In this document: positions 32,692 through 44,199 of the stretch, in pieces
Position numbering within the stretch: position 1 is the first letter of the stretch
Layout: the number at the start of each line of letters is the position of its first letter
DNA from: Larix kaempferi
Lineage: Eukaryota; Streptophyta; Pinopsida; Pinales; Pinaceae
NCBI GenBank assembly: GCA_027924585.1
Contig: BSBM01000190.1
Coordinates: forward strand, 5,838,501 to 5,902,500
DNA length: 64,000 nucleotides
Direction of reading: 5' to 3'
The notes under the pieces: generated by a model
What the model saw: the letters and a program-made list of their open reading frames with translations, nothing else
Databases searched by the model: none
What the model was told of the DNA's origin: nothing
Made by a program: the position numbers and the translations under genes

Positions 32692-35238
32692 ATTTATCCC
32701 TGTAACATGGCATAAGATGATAATTAGCATAAGACGACATCATGACTATGTTATTATTAAACTCAACAGTTAATTCAAAAAGTGTGTCGGGTGATTGTTT
32801 TTACGAGCATTTTTAATCTAAGAGCTATAGTTCTGGGCATTTCGATCAGGTCATCTTGAGGCCACCTGGTACTAAGTCTACTACAGTAGTTCTACGTAAG
32901 TCATGTATCGGGTTCCACAAAATCATCATTAGGTCGCAAACTCTACCCTATAAGAAATTCAATTAATGTTTATTGCCTCGTTTCTCATTAATAATTAATA
33001 ATTTAATAATTTAATAATAGCATAACCTAAGTTTTAAGTCGAGAGTCGTGTTTATCAAACATTTTTGTCATGGAGTAGAATCAGTGTCCTAGCGATCAAC
33101 TCGTCATATTGGTCCTTTTGGTGTCTCATTTTCAATATTTCGTGTCCGTTTTGCCCCTTCGACTATACGTCGAAGTTTCGGCAAGGAGCATTTTCAAGAA
33201 GAAAATAAACTAATTAATGTTAATTTCGACTTGCCATTAATGTTATCTAATGGTTATGTATTTAATTTACCTAACATGTACATTTTAATTATCTTACGTA
33301 ACTGAGTTAATGATCAATAATTAACCTATGCAATTGAATTCTATTCATCTTAATTTATGATTAAAACCTTAATTAAATTAAGTTAATTTAGCATATAATC
33401 CATCTATGTTTAAATCAACCTAACATAAAAAAATACATGTTCATTTTAATAATTAAGTATAATCAAAATGTAAATTATTTAAATTTTAAACATATTCAAA
33501 ATTAAAATAATTTGATTTAACCCTATTAGCAAATTAAATAAAACAATAATAAAATAACAATTTGAATATATATATATATATATATATATATTAACTTAAT
33601 TAATGTAATAATTAAATAAAATAATTAATAGTTAATGAAATTAATTATAAAACAAACTATTAAATAAAATAAATTTCGAAATTATTAATATTTTTTTTAA
33701 ATATATAAAAAAAAATATATAAAATAAAAAAATAAAATCAAGCCCTAGCCGGCTTAACCTAATCCTTAACCTAAGGCACACGACCTCTCGTGGGTCATCC
33801 AGCCATGTAATTAAATTAATTTTAAATTTTTCTATAAACTAAGTCAAACCCTAACAGCTTTGATTTTTGTTTTCATGGTTTTCTTTTTTGAGCTCTACTC
33901 TGCTCCTCCCATTGTGAGCGAGTTCTGTAACTCATCCATGGCGAGCCTATCAGTCTCTTTCAGGTCTAAATATTTTTAGGTGTGTTATTATTTTCCTTTT
34001 ATGTATTTGATATTTTTTTTTGTAGGTCGTCTGCATGCTCGCCGCAACATAGGCTGTTGGCCAAGTTGCTCCCTATGCGCGTCCTATGGGCTACTGCCTG
34101 CGTTCCTTGGCCGTGCTAGCTGTACCTTGGTCACAGACCTTGGCTACTAGCCATGGCCGCAAGCCAGGATGCGAGTTTTTTTTTTTTTTTTTTTTAATTG
34201 TTTTTATTTATATATATATTTTTAAATTTTGCTGCCTCTAACAGGCCGACTGCCCATGTCCGCAGCAGCTCAGCTGCTAGCCGGTCGCACCCAAGCTGCG
34301 AGCTCTCGGGATGCAGGTCGGGATTTCTAGGCCGCAAGCCCCGCATCTGCTGGCTGGGCTGTCATGGCTACGCCCTACGGTCTGCAGGCCGGCTTGCCCA
34401 TACCGCACCCTTGCGGGCTATTGGTCAGGCTGCCACGGTCGCGCCCTACGGGCTACAGGTTGGCTTGCCAAGGCCGCGCCCTTGCGGGCTGTTGGCCAGC
34501 TTGCCCAAGCCCTTCCCTTGTGGGCTGCTGGCTGGGCTGCCATGGCCGCAGCCTCTGCTACTGGCCGGCTGCCCAGGCCACCATGGCCAAAATATTTTTT
34601 ATTTTTATTATTTATTATTTCTTTTTTTACTATGCAATAAAAAATAAAACAAAGTTTGTGTAATTTTTTATTTTATTTTATTTTATTTATTTTACATAAT
34701 ATAAAAAAAAAATTCACGTATAACATTTCAATACTTTTTTTTTAGTGTAGTTCGAGATATTTTTTTTATTATCTATTTTATAATTTTTTTGTGTGTTTGT
34801 ATATGTATATATAAAAAAATAGATATATGCTCTTTTATTTCTTTTTAAATTTAAAATGACGTAGATTTTTTTTTTTATATAATTTTTTTTTTGGTTTATA
34901 TATATATATAAAGAAATTTTTGGCTTGTTATACATATATATGTATATATATACTTTACACTATACTTTTCCATTTCAGCATTTATTCCCTTATTTATGTA
35001 ATTATATGTTTATTATATATATATATATACATATTTTTTATTACAATTGCAGCAACAAGATAACACTAGTAATAGCAGGAATCCTCATGACGTTTATTGT
35101 ATTTCTACCGACAGGTTTCTACTAACCTGAAAATATTTTCCCCTTTGCTTTGCAGGTCTAAAGCTTCTCGTAATTACTTGCAGTAATTACTTGTATAGGA
35201 GTAGTAGTAAGCCCTCTGGTTCCAAATTTGGAACCATG
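32692..35238 (-). other. Long leader of Gypsy-1
   Basis: 2.5 kb between the primer site and the gag ATG. It has no ORF related to retroelements. It is AT-rich, with (TA)n at 33567-33590 and long A/T runs at 34600-35050, apart from the GC-rich block at about 34030-34595. Such leaders are longer than usual for Tekay elements, so there may be undetected insertions. Confidence 0.6.
34030..34595. repeat. GC-rich imperfect tandem repeat block
   Basis: A GC-rich island (well above its 25-35% GC surroundings) made of diverged units of about 60-65 bases built from GGCTGCCATGGCCGC, GCCC(T/C)TGCGGGCT and TGGCC(A/G)GCTTGCC. It is interrupted by a run of more than 20 T at about 34170-34195. Open frames in all three + frames at 34198-34663 follow from the lack of A/T-rich stop codons and are not called as genes. 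Confidence 0.75.
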
Positions 35239-35250
35239 GCTCTGATACCA
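35239..35250 (-). promoter_or_regulatory. Primer binding site of Gypsy-1
   Basis: The minus strand reads TGGTATCAGAGC, two bases after the LTR end GGTCCCTACA. Met-tRNA type. Confidence 0.9.
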
Positions 35251-35252
35251 TA

Positions 35253-36267
35253 TGTAGGGACCCCAACCCAGGTCCCTATTTTCTCTTAATAAAATCAGAT
35301 ATTTTCACTGTTTACATTCTTGTCAAAGTTTCTATTTTGTTTATGTTTTCATTTCTAGTTTTGTTTAAATTTCATGCCAGTGAAAAAAATATAACATTTA
35401 CAATTAAATTTACAGGTTTGAAATAGTTATATTTTTTGTTTTATCTAATTCTAACAATTGCTATTTGTGAAGGTGTAGCAGCAAATACATGTGTACTCAT
35501 TCATAAAATTACCATTTTTCATAACTTGAAAATAATGATTTACAAGGTTAGAAATTAATTGTATACCTGAATGAGAAATACCACTTAATAGCTAGTAGAT
35601 CCCCCTTTGTTGTTGCTCCCTGTTGTTGCCCTGCTTGCTGCCCTGCAACCAAAACCTTTCCCCCAAACCTTATGAAACTCAACCAACCCAAACAATTATG
35701 CCACCCTACCAACTAGCGAGGTCTCGCCGACCACCCAACTCCAAAGGTACCCCTTTGGACCCCCGAGCCCAAACCGAGTACTAGTCAACCAGCTAGATCC
35801 CTCTATGAATTCTCCAACAAGAACCCCCTTTCTGCTCTCCTCTATAAAATTCTATCTCTGCTATGAAAAATTCACCCAAAATATCCTAAGGTAAAGATCA
35901 CCCCAATCTCCCCTCTCTTCTCGACCTTATTCCCATGTCTTGCCGACTCTTCTCCTTGCCATTAATGCCTTATCCTAAACATAAATGTTTTAGTCTCCAA
36001 GTCTTTCCTCGAGCCCATCCCCCATGACTCCCATTAATGATTAAAATAATATATATATATATATATATATAGTTTAATAAATGCATGGGTTGGTTCACAT
36101 GTGTTTTGTTTTTACACGTTTCAACCGTATTAACTTCTAATTTACATTCTTGGGCTTGTAACTCAAGTTTCACAATTATAACTAATAATCATTTTATTTA
36201 TTTATTTAATTAACTCAAAAGTCAACACTTGTCTATTAATGGCATAAGGTATTATTTATAATTTACA
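35253..36267 (-). repeat. 5' LTR of Gypsy-1
   Basis: Aligns with 20527-21529. Differences are scattered substitutions and a longer (TA)n run (about 36049-36071). Confidence 0.85.
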
Positions 36268-37913
36268 CCCCAGTTCTAAGCAACTATGACATAATTTTAA
36301 TAAATTAAGTAATGTATTAATTAACCTTATTCTTATATTTTAATTAATTAATTAATATTATTTGGCATGTAATTAATCTTACCCTTCCAAGTTAATATTA
36401 TGAATGTACACTTATATTAATTAATTAAATCAACTAAAAATTAATCAAATCCTTCACTCGGTTCCATATTAATTGTTCCATAGTGTATAATTAAACTAAT
36501 TAACAACCTTTGCTAATGATAATGATAGTTTATTGTCATCAATTAATATTATTAACATATAATCAATATTAACTGAACAATTTAATATTAACCTAATTGA
36601 CATGATAATTACATTTAACACTTTAACCCTTAGTCTTAACTAGATAAATTTAATAACAATCAATCAAGCATTACTAATTAATTGCATTAGTTACTACCTA
36701 GGTTAACCCTAGTTTGTTTATTAATCAACACTAATTAATTATTAATTGACTATAGTTGTACATTAATACTCAACATTATTTCACGCAATTTATAAATATG
36801 TAGGTGAGTTATGTAAGCGCAACTACTGCTTACATACCTCGCGTAAGTACACTAACAGTAATAAATCACACACATCAATCATAATCACGAAACTTATTGT
36901 TCATTGACACATGTTTAACATAGTTTGCAAGGTACAATCTTTTACCTAACTGCATCTTATTAAGTTACGGCACATAATCAATCAAGGGTTTTCCAACACA
37001 CACACAGTTAGATCTTGTTTTCATCCCGACTTCAAGCTACACCTATATACCTACATCACAACTAACTTCCACATCCTATCCTTTCCTCTGTTGGACTACC
37101 CTGAAGTGTCAAGACATGACCAGCTCCAACTAGAACCCGTAAGCGGAAATGTCGACTACATCGACCAAGCTTCACCACCAGGAAACCACCATCCATCATC
37201 ACACACCTTGGGGAGCACGCCGTAGCACAATCCTCCCATGACTCTAGGTTTCGGGGATAAACGGTGGGTAAAGCCTCCACCCCCCCTAATGGAACAAGGG
37301 ACTATGTTTACCCGACATAATAACGACGTTGCACCTGTACTCGGTTTGTCATCATATAACCAATCTAGGCGGTTGAGTTTCCTGAAACCCTACCACACCC
37401 ATGTCATAATATACATAATAATAATAATCATGCGAAAGTAAATAATGCATCACTCGCATACCATTTATCTTTCGAAGTCCATGTCCCTGAGGCTCTCCCA
37501 CCTCATAGGATCTAGCTATTACATAGCCTTTTAACCTATAAGTTATTCTCTGACATACAATCTAGAATATCGTGCATAAATCCTCAACATGTACACATAC
37601 ATTTCATCATAACATAACAACAATAAATTCATTTATTCGCCATGCACCTTGCATAACATTCATTTATTCAACATATAACTGTAACGGTATCCACGTACCC
37701 ATCATTCAGTAACTTGCATATATAATTAACACATGATACATATCTAAACATGACTACCAATCATAATACTAACATCACACATACACATATATATATCGTC
37801 AAAATAATAGAACCATATGTCCACAGTGTTGTCAAACTGACGAAGTCTCACAATCAAACAAATACAACATATAATAGTAGTTCAGGTAGTGATGTCAAAA
37901 CGGGGCGTTACAC
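36268..37913 (-). repeat. Orphan LTR-like piece
   Basis: It ends on the plus strand with GGGGCGTTACA exactly where the 3' LTR of LTR-A resumes (37914). On the minus strand that is TGTAACGCCCCGTTTTGACA, an LTR-like start resembling those of LTR-A and Solo-1. Its other end abuts Gypsy-1 and has no TG/CA terminus. It is probably the remnant of an LTR into which Gypsy-1 inserted, the rest having been lost. AT-rich, no coding content found. Confidence 0.5.
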
Positions 37914-38229
37914 TATGGCTGGGTGGAACGTTTCATTTGTGTATCTAGTTGCTCGGGACAACTTCGCCATCAAGATAAGTACTCTCTATGTGTGTTAAAT
38001 TATGCAATGTGTTAATTATTGACTATTCTAATTATGGTTACAAATGCATGATAAATGTGTGTGGATAGTTTAATTCCGTTGTGTATGTTTATTTTGATTT
38101 GCATCTTCACACATATGTTTTATCTGTTTAGATGAATTTGTTCATGATGAATGGGGTTGATTTTGTAAAAACTCAAATCTTTAGTCATGTTCCCTTACTT
38201 GCATTGGATCAATGAGAGGGGACATGACA
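37914..38229 (+). repeat. 3' LTR of LTR-A, right part
   Basis: Continues the alignment with the 5' LTR (15110-15422) to the end GGGGACATGACA, followed by the target duplication GAAGA at 38230-38234. Confidence 0.85.
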
Positions 38230-38234
38230 GAAGA

Positions 38235-38560
38235 AACTATGTGTCATTCATGATTTCACTTTTTAGTACATCATTTATCCTTTAAAGGATGAAGTTGTGT
38301 TGATGTTTTATGTTTGGAGATATACAATGTACTATTGGTACAAATGTACTTGTGGGAAAGTCATATAATCTATGAGTCAAATCATTGAAGTGTTGTCCTT
38401 AACATCAAATGGATTAATTTTCAATTTCTTGAGGTAATTCCTAAATTGAATATTTCTTTACTTATTAGATAAAAATGGATATAAGTTAAAAATTCATAAA
38501 TACAAGTTTTGTGTGTTGATCATTAAAGGGATGGCCATGTGCAAATTTATTTTTCTCATA
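38235..38560 (+). pseudogene. Gypsy protease remnant, 3' part (Host-G)
   Basis: One frame reads ETMCHS, then CVDVLCLEIYNVLLVQMYLW followed by ESHIIYES, then WINFQFLEVIPKLNISLL. This matches the end of a plant gypsy protease and linker (C-DVLPLD-x-YDVLLGQPYxWxxHxVYES). It is the continuation of the reading at 6900-7057 on the other side of LTR-A. Stops are present. Confidence 0.6.
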
Positions 38561-38639
38561 CAATGTTCTTCTATCATGTACCTTGTACTGCATTAAAAGA
38601 TTGGCAATGCTTCTAGAAAAGTACACATAATTCAAAGAT

Positions 38640-40510
38640 CCTCATAGAATGTAGGTGCAGGATGGGTTGATAATTGTCTATTCAAAATTCTGTAAGAGAT
38701 TCAACACATATTTTTGTAGATAAATAAATATATCATCATCCATCTGTAAGACTTGGATGCACAACAAGAAATTTAACAAACCAAATTTATATTAACATTC
38801 TTCCAGTAATGACTAAGTCATACACATATAATGTAACATTCAATGTTTCATATTTTATATGTATTACATAAATATTGTGATCTAAATCATAGCATTTGAA
38901 ACTAAGACTAAGGGAAAATAAGTCAATCTTCACATACCATACCTAGGGGGCCTATTTGAAACTATACAAGGACTTTTTCAATCAACAAACAAGACTGCCA
39001 TCCTTTTAAAAATTGAAGGGTTAATTCATGTAGATTTCTTAATGATATCACCCCAAAGAAAGGCACTTTTAACATCCATCTAATGTACCTCCCATCCAAA
39101 GTGAGTATCAAGTGAAAGAATCAATGGAACAAAGTTCTCTTTGAAACTAGTATAAAAGTTTCAATGTAGTTGATACCTTCTCACTAAGACAATACCTTAG
39201 CCACTAAATGATCTTTATGTCTTTCAACACCGCCTTCATATGTGAATTTGGTTTTGTAGACCCATGAATCACCCATTGACATCTCACCACATTCTTCCCT
39301 TGTAATTGAGGAACCAAATCTCATGTGTCATCTTTCATTAAGAAATGGTACTCATCTCCCATTCAAGTTGACTATATGCAATCTTCATATGTATCTAAAT
39401 CACATGTCTCTAGTAGATGTGACATTAAAGTACCACTACCATGTTGTGTTTTACTTATAGTCTTCCTTATTTCATTAATGTTTCTTGCAATATCTCTAGC
39501 AACTTCAATTGTATTAGAAACCCATATGGGAAGACAAGCTCTAGTTGTTGAATGGGTTCTTGTGCCAAGATCACCATTTTTGCACTAAACAAGGGTACCT
39601 AAAACTATAGTTTATTTATTTGATCGGAAAATTGATTACTATTTGCTATAAAGATAAGTTGATTATCTAGTCAATGATTCAATGAAGCAGTCAGTCAATA
39701 CATAATTTGTAAGAATTTCAACTAGATCATTACTTAATAATATAGAAGAATAAATTAAAAAAGTGATACCTAATGTATTCTCATCAAAGAAAACATCTTG
39801 TTTTCAAATAATATCTCATTTGATGGGGTTAAACAATATGTATACATTTGACTCTTCAAAGCATCCTATCATGATACAAGCATGACCCTTTGCATCTAGA
39901 TTCTTCCTTCTGTCATGAGGAAAATGAGCCCATGATATGCATCCAAAGGTTATAATATATTCAATGGAGGGTTTCCTTCTGCTCCATTTTTCAACTGGAG
40001 TCATGTCCCATATATCTTTAGTTTGAATAAGATTTAACAAATAATTTGAGTAGTAAATAGCCTCTACCCAAAAATTAGTTGATAGACATTTGGCCTAAAG
40101 AAAGCAACATGTCATTTTGACCAAATTTTGATTCTTACTTTCAATAATGTCATTCTACTAAGTGTAAAGTATATATCTCTACCAAGAGATTGCATTTTGT
40201 GACAAGTAATTTTCAAAATCCTTTTGACCGCATAACTTTTCAGAAAATACGAAACAAAAGTCACTATGGACAATTTCCAATTGAGTCTGTGCTCTCCAAT
40301 ATTTTTTTGTTTCAAAGGTGGCTTGATGATGCTTCCAAGTGCCACACATACATCCATCAAATACCCCATCAAGAGAAACAATTGTGGGTATAATAGTAAC
40401 CATATTGAATTTTACCATCAATATTAGGCATTGAAATTTTAAATGTCTAAGCATTTCATGCCACAATTTGTTGTAATTGTCAGTGTGAGCTATGAGTGTA
40501 TTCATTCTTG
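38640..40510 (-). pseudogene. Ty1/copia integrase and RT remnants of Copia-2
   Basis: On the minus strand at 40505-40180 lie LWHEMLRHLKFQCL and, in broken frames, KKYWRAQTQLEIVHSDFC: the GAG-pre-integrase zinc domain and the integrase entry (LVHSD). At 40040-39816 lie KWSRRKPSIEYIITFGCISW and HACIMIGCFEESNVYILFNP, the usual copia integrase C-terminal block. RT entry near 39070 reads GWEVHQMDVKSAFLWGD. A later RT piece near 38750-38650 reads QMDDDIFIYLQKYVLNLLQN. The YVDD segment was not found. Many stops and frameshifts. Confidence 0.8.
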
Positions 40511-40899
40511 GATCTTTTTTGGGAAATTTATGGAACTTATATAGTTATTCCTTTGGTTTAATAAACCTTCAACAACAACAACAAATTTTTCTTGCATGTC
40601 CTTCACAACAACCCAATCTAGCCAAAACTATACTTTCTTTTTAGTATAGGTTAGTTGAGGTACTGACAAAAACAATTCACTCAGACTAGGTACCCGATAC
40701 ACATTAGTGATCACACCAATATGAAATTCAATCTTTCCACAACTAGCAATAGTAAGTGTATAATCATATGCTACAAATTATTTTAATTTTATTTTGTATC
40801 TTCTTTTAGTGAGGAAAAGGGAGAAGCATTCTTAGCCATGTGATGGGTGCAACCAGAGTTGATTGTCCATTCACGCTAAGAAGTATGAACCTACAAAAC

Positions 40900-41880
40900 C
40901 TAAGAAGGACTAAAAAATAAATGTATAGTTGTTTGACTTACTTTCTGAATGTTGGTTCTACAGGGTAGCCAATATTCTAGTCAACGCGTCTCCTTCAATT
41001 TTCTTCTCTTTCTCCTCTAGGTCCTTGGTCTTATGCCAACACACCTTCTCCATATGCCCCAATTTCCCACAATATAAACAATTATTCTTATTTATACCTT
41101 TCTTAGTTGAGGTCTCATCATCATGCTCTCTTTTATCAGTTTGGTTGACATGGTAACATTCCTTCTCCTATTGACATCTTTCTCTATAATTATTCATACA
41201 TTTTCCCTTCGGCAAATAGGCATGTTATTTGACCTCAATTTTGCTTCCATCAAGCAATTTATCCTATGCCTTAAGTAGTAAAAAATATAAATAATCAAAG
41301 GCATAATCCTTACCATCATCTTTCCAAGACATAGAACTAGCATGAAATGTTGAACATAACACATCATATGGCATCTTTGTATTCGTCATGACCAATTCTA
41401 TGATCTAGCCATCTTTCTTGTGAAGTTCTTTTTGTCTATATCCAAACAATTTTTGCTAAAATTCCTTTACATGAGATAGATAATATTCAATTATTTCAAA
41501 ACCAAATATACCAATACTTTCTCAATTTGCATAACCTAACTTTCATTAGTTTTATCAAACAAAAACTTCAGCTTCTTTCAGGAATCATGCAAGCGGTTTA
41601 TCCTTCTTATATGAAAGTGTATCTCCTTAGAGATTTAGGTTTTTATGAATATTATGGACTCATCCTTCTTTTTATTGATAACAAACTTCTACTAGTCATC
41701 CTTCAAATTTGGTAGTTGGCACTGCAATTTTTATAAATTACCACAATTCTTTACTTTTCAACAATGTTTCCATATCTTGTTACCAAATTCCATCAGTGTT
41801 TCCATTCAAGATTGTAGGCTCTAGCTTGGAATTCATAATGTCAATATATGTGCAAATTCAAGTTTTAGTCTATAAGTCAA
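40900..41880 (-). pseudogene. copia gag remnant of Copia-2 with zinc knuckle
   Basis: The minus strand reads SKLEPTILNGNTDGIW and METLLKSKELW near 41830-41740, like the start of copia gag (L-NGxNYxxW...ME..L.S..LW). NCLYCGKLGHMEKVCW near 41085-41030 is a C-x2-C-x4-H-x4-C zinc knuckle. Between them only short frames survive. Confidence 0.65.
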
Positions 41881-41976
41881 AACACCTAAGTTAATCTGCC
41901 ATACAAATCTAACTCGTCAAGAGCATCAACAAACTCCACAAGACTTGTAGACAGCATGCTAGATCTTAAAACATTA

Positions 41977-41988
41977 GCTATGTTACCA
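41977..41988 (-). promoter_or_regulatory. Degenerate primer binding site of Copia-2
   Basis: The minus strand reads TGGTAACATAGC, 9 of 12 matches to TGGTATCAGAGC, right after TTCTCTAACA, which would be the LTR end. From 41989 to about 42400 would be the LTR. It contains TTTTTTCCTTGTTCTACACA twice, about 83 bases apart. Confidence 0.5.
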
Positions 41989-42439
41989 TGTTAGAGAATC
42001 AAAGGATTGGGAAGATAAGAGGGATATTATTCCAAGATAAAGGTGGTGTATAAATACATTGTTATAACACTTAAGTAAAATCATGCATAGATCAATATAT
42101 AAATAAGTGTAAGAAACCAAAATATTTGGGTACACAACACATACACATGTTTACCATAATGTCACACACTACAAATAAACACATAGGGGCATCTTAAATA
42201 GCACCAAGATGTAACTAACTCAATTTTTTCCTTGTTCTACACACCAATTGAATGTGAGAAAGATGAGGTACACATAGATTGGTTAGGGAACATATCAAAC
42301 TTCTTAATTTTTTCCTTGTTCTACACACCAATTGAATGCTTATTAAATCATTTAGTCAATATCCTAGTTAACTCATTCAACCTCCTAGTTGACCACTCAG
42401 TCATCCTCCTAGTCCACCATGGACTATCAAATTATTGTC

Positions 42440-42790
42440 TCCAAAATATCTAGAGGTGTGATGAACCCACAAAGTTTATGTTGTTCCAACAACCACCAAG
42501 TTCCTTCTAACCCTCAAGATATTTGGAAAGCCACATTCAACGCTAAGGATGGATTGTATAAGTGGTCACTGATGCCTTTAAATTTAAACAATTATCCTAA
42601 AAAATTCATAGGTAATATTTTAATGGTTTATATTGATCATTTGTTTCCTTTTGGAAAGAAATGATAAGAACACCTCCAAAATGTTGCAACACTCCTAAAA
42701 ACCCTATGTGATCATAATATATTTTCCAACCTAGAAGCAGATATGGTATTGTTGTTTCATTGTTGATGTAGCAAGAGTGCACATGGATCT
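42440..42790 (+). pseudogene. Gypsy RT remnant of Host-G
   Basis: The + strand reads PQDIWKATFNAKDGLYKWSL then MPLNLNN, a short gap, VYIDHLFPFGKK, a stop, and EHLQNVATLLKTLCDHNIFS. This corresponds to the RT core (K.AF.T..GLYEW.VMPFGL...V.YLDDIL.FS....EHL). The active-site Asp pair reads YIDH. Part of the fingers/palm is deleted. Same strand as the protease remnants, in the expected order. Confidence 0.65.
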
Positions 42791-43059
42791 TTAGATGGTT
42801 AAAATCCTCTATGGATTTCTTAACTTAACCAGTTTGACAATTTTTTTTTTTTAAATGTCCTTAGAAAATTTATAGTAGTGCGTTATGATTCTACCAAGTC
42901 ATGTAGCCTTTCAATTCTCTTTTACACAAAACACAATTTTTTGTGCTCCAACCAATCATTATGCATAAACAAGAGTTTGAAAATTTTAAGCATACTATAT
43001 GCTCCATTCCATTGTTGCAACTCCCTAATCTACATAAACCATTTAAAATATGATTGAAA

Positions 43060-43441
43060 CCTTAGAGTATGCAGTCAATGTCATGCTCCAACATAGGAAT
43101 GCAATTGCATACCACTTTGAATATTTTAATGACATTGTTAAGAACTATTATACCTACAAGTATGAGACAATGGTGACATTGCATATTAGGTAAGGAGACT
43201 ATCATACATTTGGACCATAATTCTTTGCACTTTGTACAAACATAGAGCAAGTTGCAAAGTGTGTAACAATTAGAGTGGGTGTCTTATTTGGAATAATTCC
43301 ATTAAGTGATCAAACATAAGAATGATACATCCAATTTAAGGTTGATAATTTAACACTTACATTGATTCATGCATGTTTCGTATTCAAATATGGACATTAG
43401 ACACAAGATCAACACCATAATTATAAATAATATCCAATATT
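43060..43441 (+). pseudogene. Gypsy RNase H remnant of Host-G
   Basis: The + strand pieces AIAYHFEYFNDIVKNYYTYK, then WVSYLE and IKHKNDTSNL in shifting frames, fit the gypsy RNase H blocks (PIAYHSE...NY.TYDKE..., W..YLQ.F.F.IKYK.G..N). Cut by LTR-B at 43442. Confidence 0.5.
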
Positions 43442-44119
43442 TGTTGGAACATTTAAAAAACCCACTATGTCATTCTAGACTTAGGATAAAATTAATTAGT
43501 CATTTATGATTAATTTCCTGAGTTTTGACTAGGTAGAATAGGCCAGTTTTGTCTTTTAGTAGACCACATGCTATCCTCATTCACAAAAATGAATTTGGAT
43601 AGATTCTGGATAAGATTTCCTTGGATTATGTCTGATTTCATTCTATTCCTAAATTAGAAAGACACTATCCAGTTTTAGTTAGCTTTGTCCTACTTTTTCT
43701 ACTTTCCAGTGGAAAAGATAAAGCTAGTTAACTTGGACTCTTTTGCCTCTTGACCAATTCGACCTCCAAATCATATCTAACCTTATAAAGCCATCAATAC
43801 ATCCTATTTACCTCACTCATGAGCTGCCATACCATACTTTCCAAATCCGTGAGCCTCTAGCACAGTTTTGGAAACTGCTTTTGCCACCTAGGGGGTTTTT
43901 TGTCTTTTCTAAGCCTTTTCTTTTTGCTCTTTCCATATTGCTTCAAAGAAATTCGATTTTCTCCATGGAGGATGTATTATATATTGTTATCATATCAATG
44001 AATAAGATACAAAGTGTTTTCCATAATTTAATCTCTCTATTCTTCTTCTCTCATTGTCTAAAATATTCCATGGTGAAATTGTCTTATGAATCTAGTTCCT
44101 AGTAATTGAAAATATCACA
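43442..44119 (+). repeat. 5' LTR of LTR-B (678 bp)
   Basis: Same length as the 3' LTR; scattered single-base differences only. A frame at 43743-44102 is open but matches nothing and is repeated, truncated, in the other LTR. Confidence 0.9.
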
Positions 44120-44131
44120 TGGTATCAGAGC
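44120..44131 (+). promoter_or_regulatory. Primer binding site of LTR-B
   Basis: TGGTATCAGAGC immediately follows the LTR end. Met-tRNA type. Confidence 0.92.
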
Positions 44132-44199
44132 AAGGTTGATTCAAAAAAATTTCCAAGAGTGTTTTTTGTAGGTATTACCATCACCAAGAGCACATAAGT

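Larger units (their letters stand above)
20527..36267 (-). mobile_element. Gypsy-1: Ty3/gypsy chromovirus (Tekay/Del type)
   Basis: LTRs of about 1.0 kb (20527-21529 and 35253-36267) flank an internal region read on the minus strand in the order primer site, long leader, gag, protease, RT, RNase H, integrase, chromodomain-like tail, polypurine tract. The order RT-RH-INT and the C-terminal motifs place it in Ty3/gypsy chromoviruses. It is interrupted by Solo-1 (22633-25757) and Elem-X (26272-29772). Removing those leaves about 9.1 kb. Target duplications are not clean; CCAGT occurs near both ends (20521-20525 and about 36270-36274). Confidence 0.85.
7063..38229 (+). mobile_element. LTR-A: gag-only LTR retrotransposon with nested insertions
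   Basis: Direct 5-bp target repeats GAAGA flank it (7058-7062 and 38230-38234). The LTRs begin (T/C)GTAACACCC and end GGGGACATGACA. The 5' LTR is about 1.31 kb after removing Copia-1; the 3' LTR is about 1.31 kb after removing the block at 20521-37913. A Met-tRNA type primer site follows the 5' LTR, and a polypurine tract precedes the 3' LTR. The internal region (15423-19529, 4.1 kb) holds a gag remnant but no protease, RT or integrase. The family is probably Ty3/gypsy-like by its gag. The element itself sits inside the protease of Host-G. Confidence 0.85.
38600..42420 (-). mobile_element. Copia-2: decayed, 3'-truncated Ty1/copia element
   Basis: On the minus strand the order is LTR-like end (from 41989), primer-site remnant, gag, integrase, partial RT. 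RNase H and the 3' LTR are not found. Its right limit is uncertain; the Host-G RT reading resumes near 42440. Frames are heavily broken, so this is an old insertion. Confidence 0.65.

Noticed and set aside
34198-34663. Three overlapping + strand ORFs of 99-149 codons
   Set aside because: They are open in all three frames because the block is GC-rich and repetitive; Cys/Gly/Leu-rich peptides without domain, and most start codons fall inside the repeat.
43743-44102. 119-codon ORF in the LTR-B 5' LTR
   Set aside because: The copy in the 3' LTR is broken at several positions, it spans the LTR promoter region and shows no domain.
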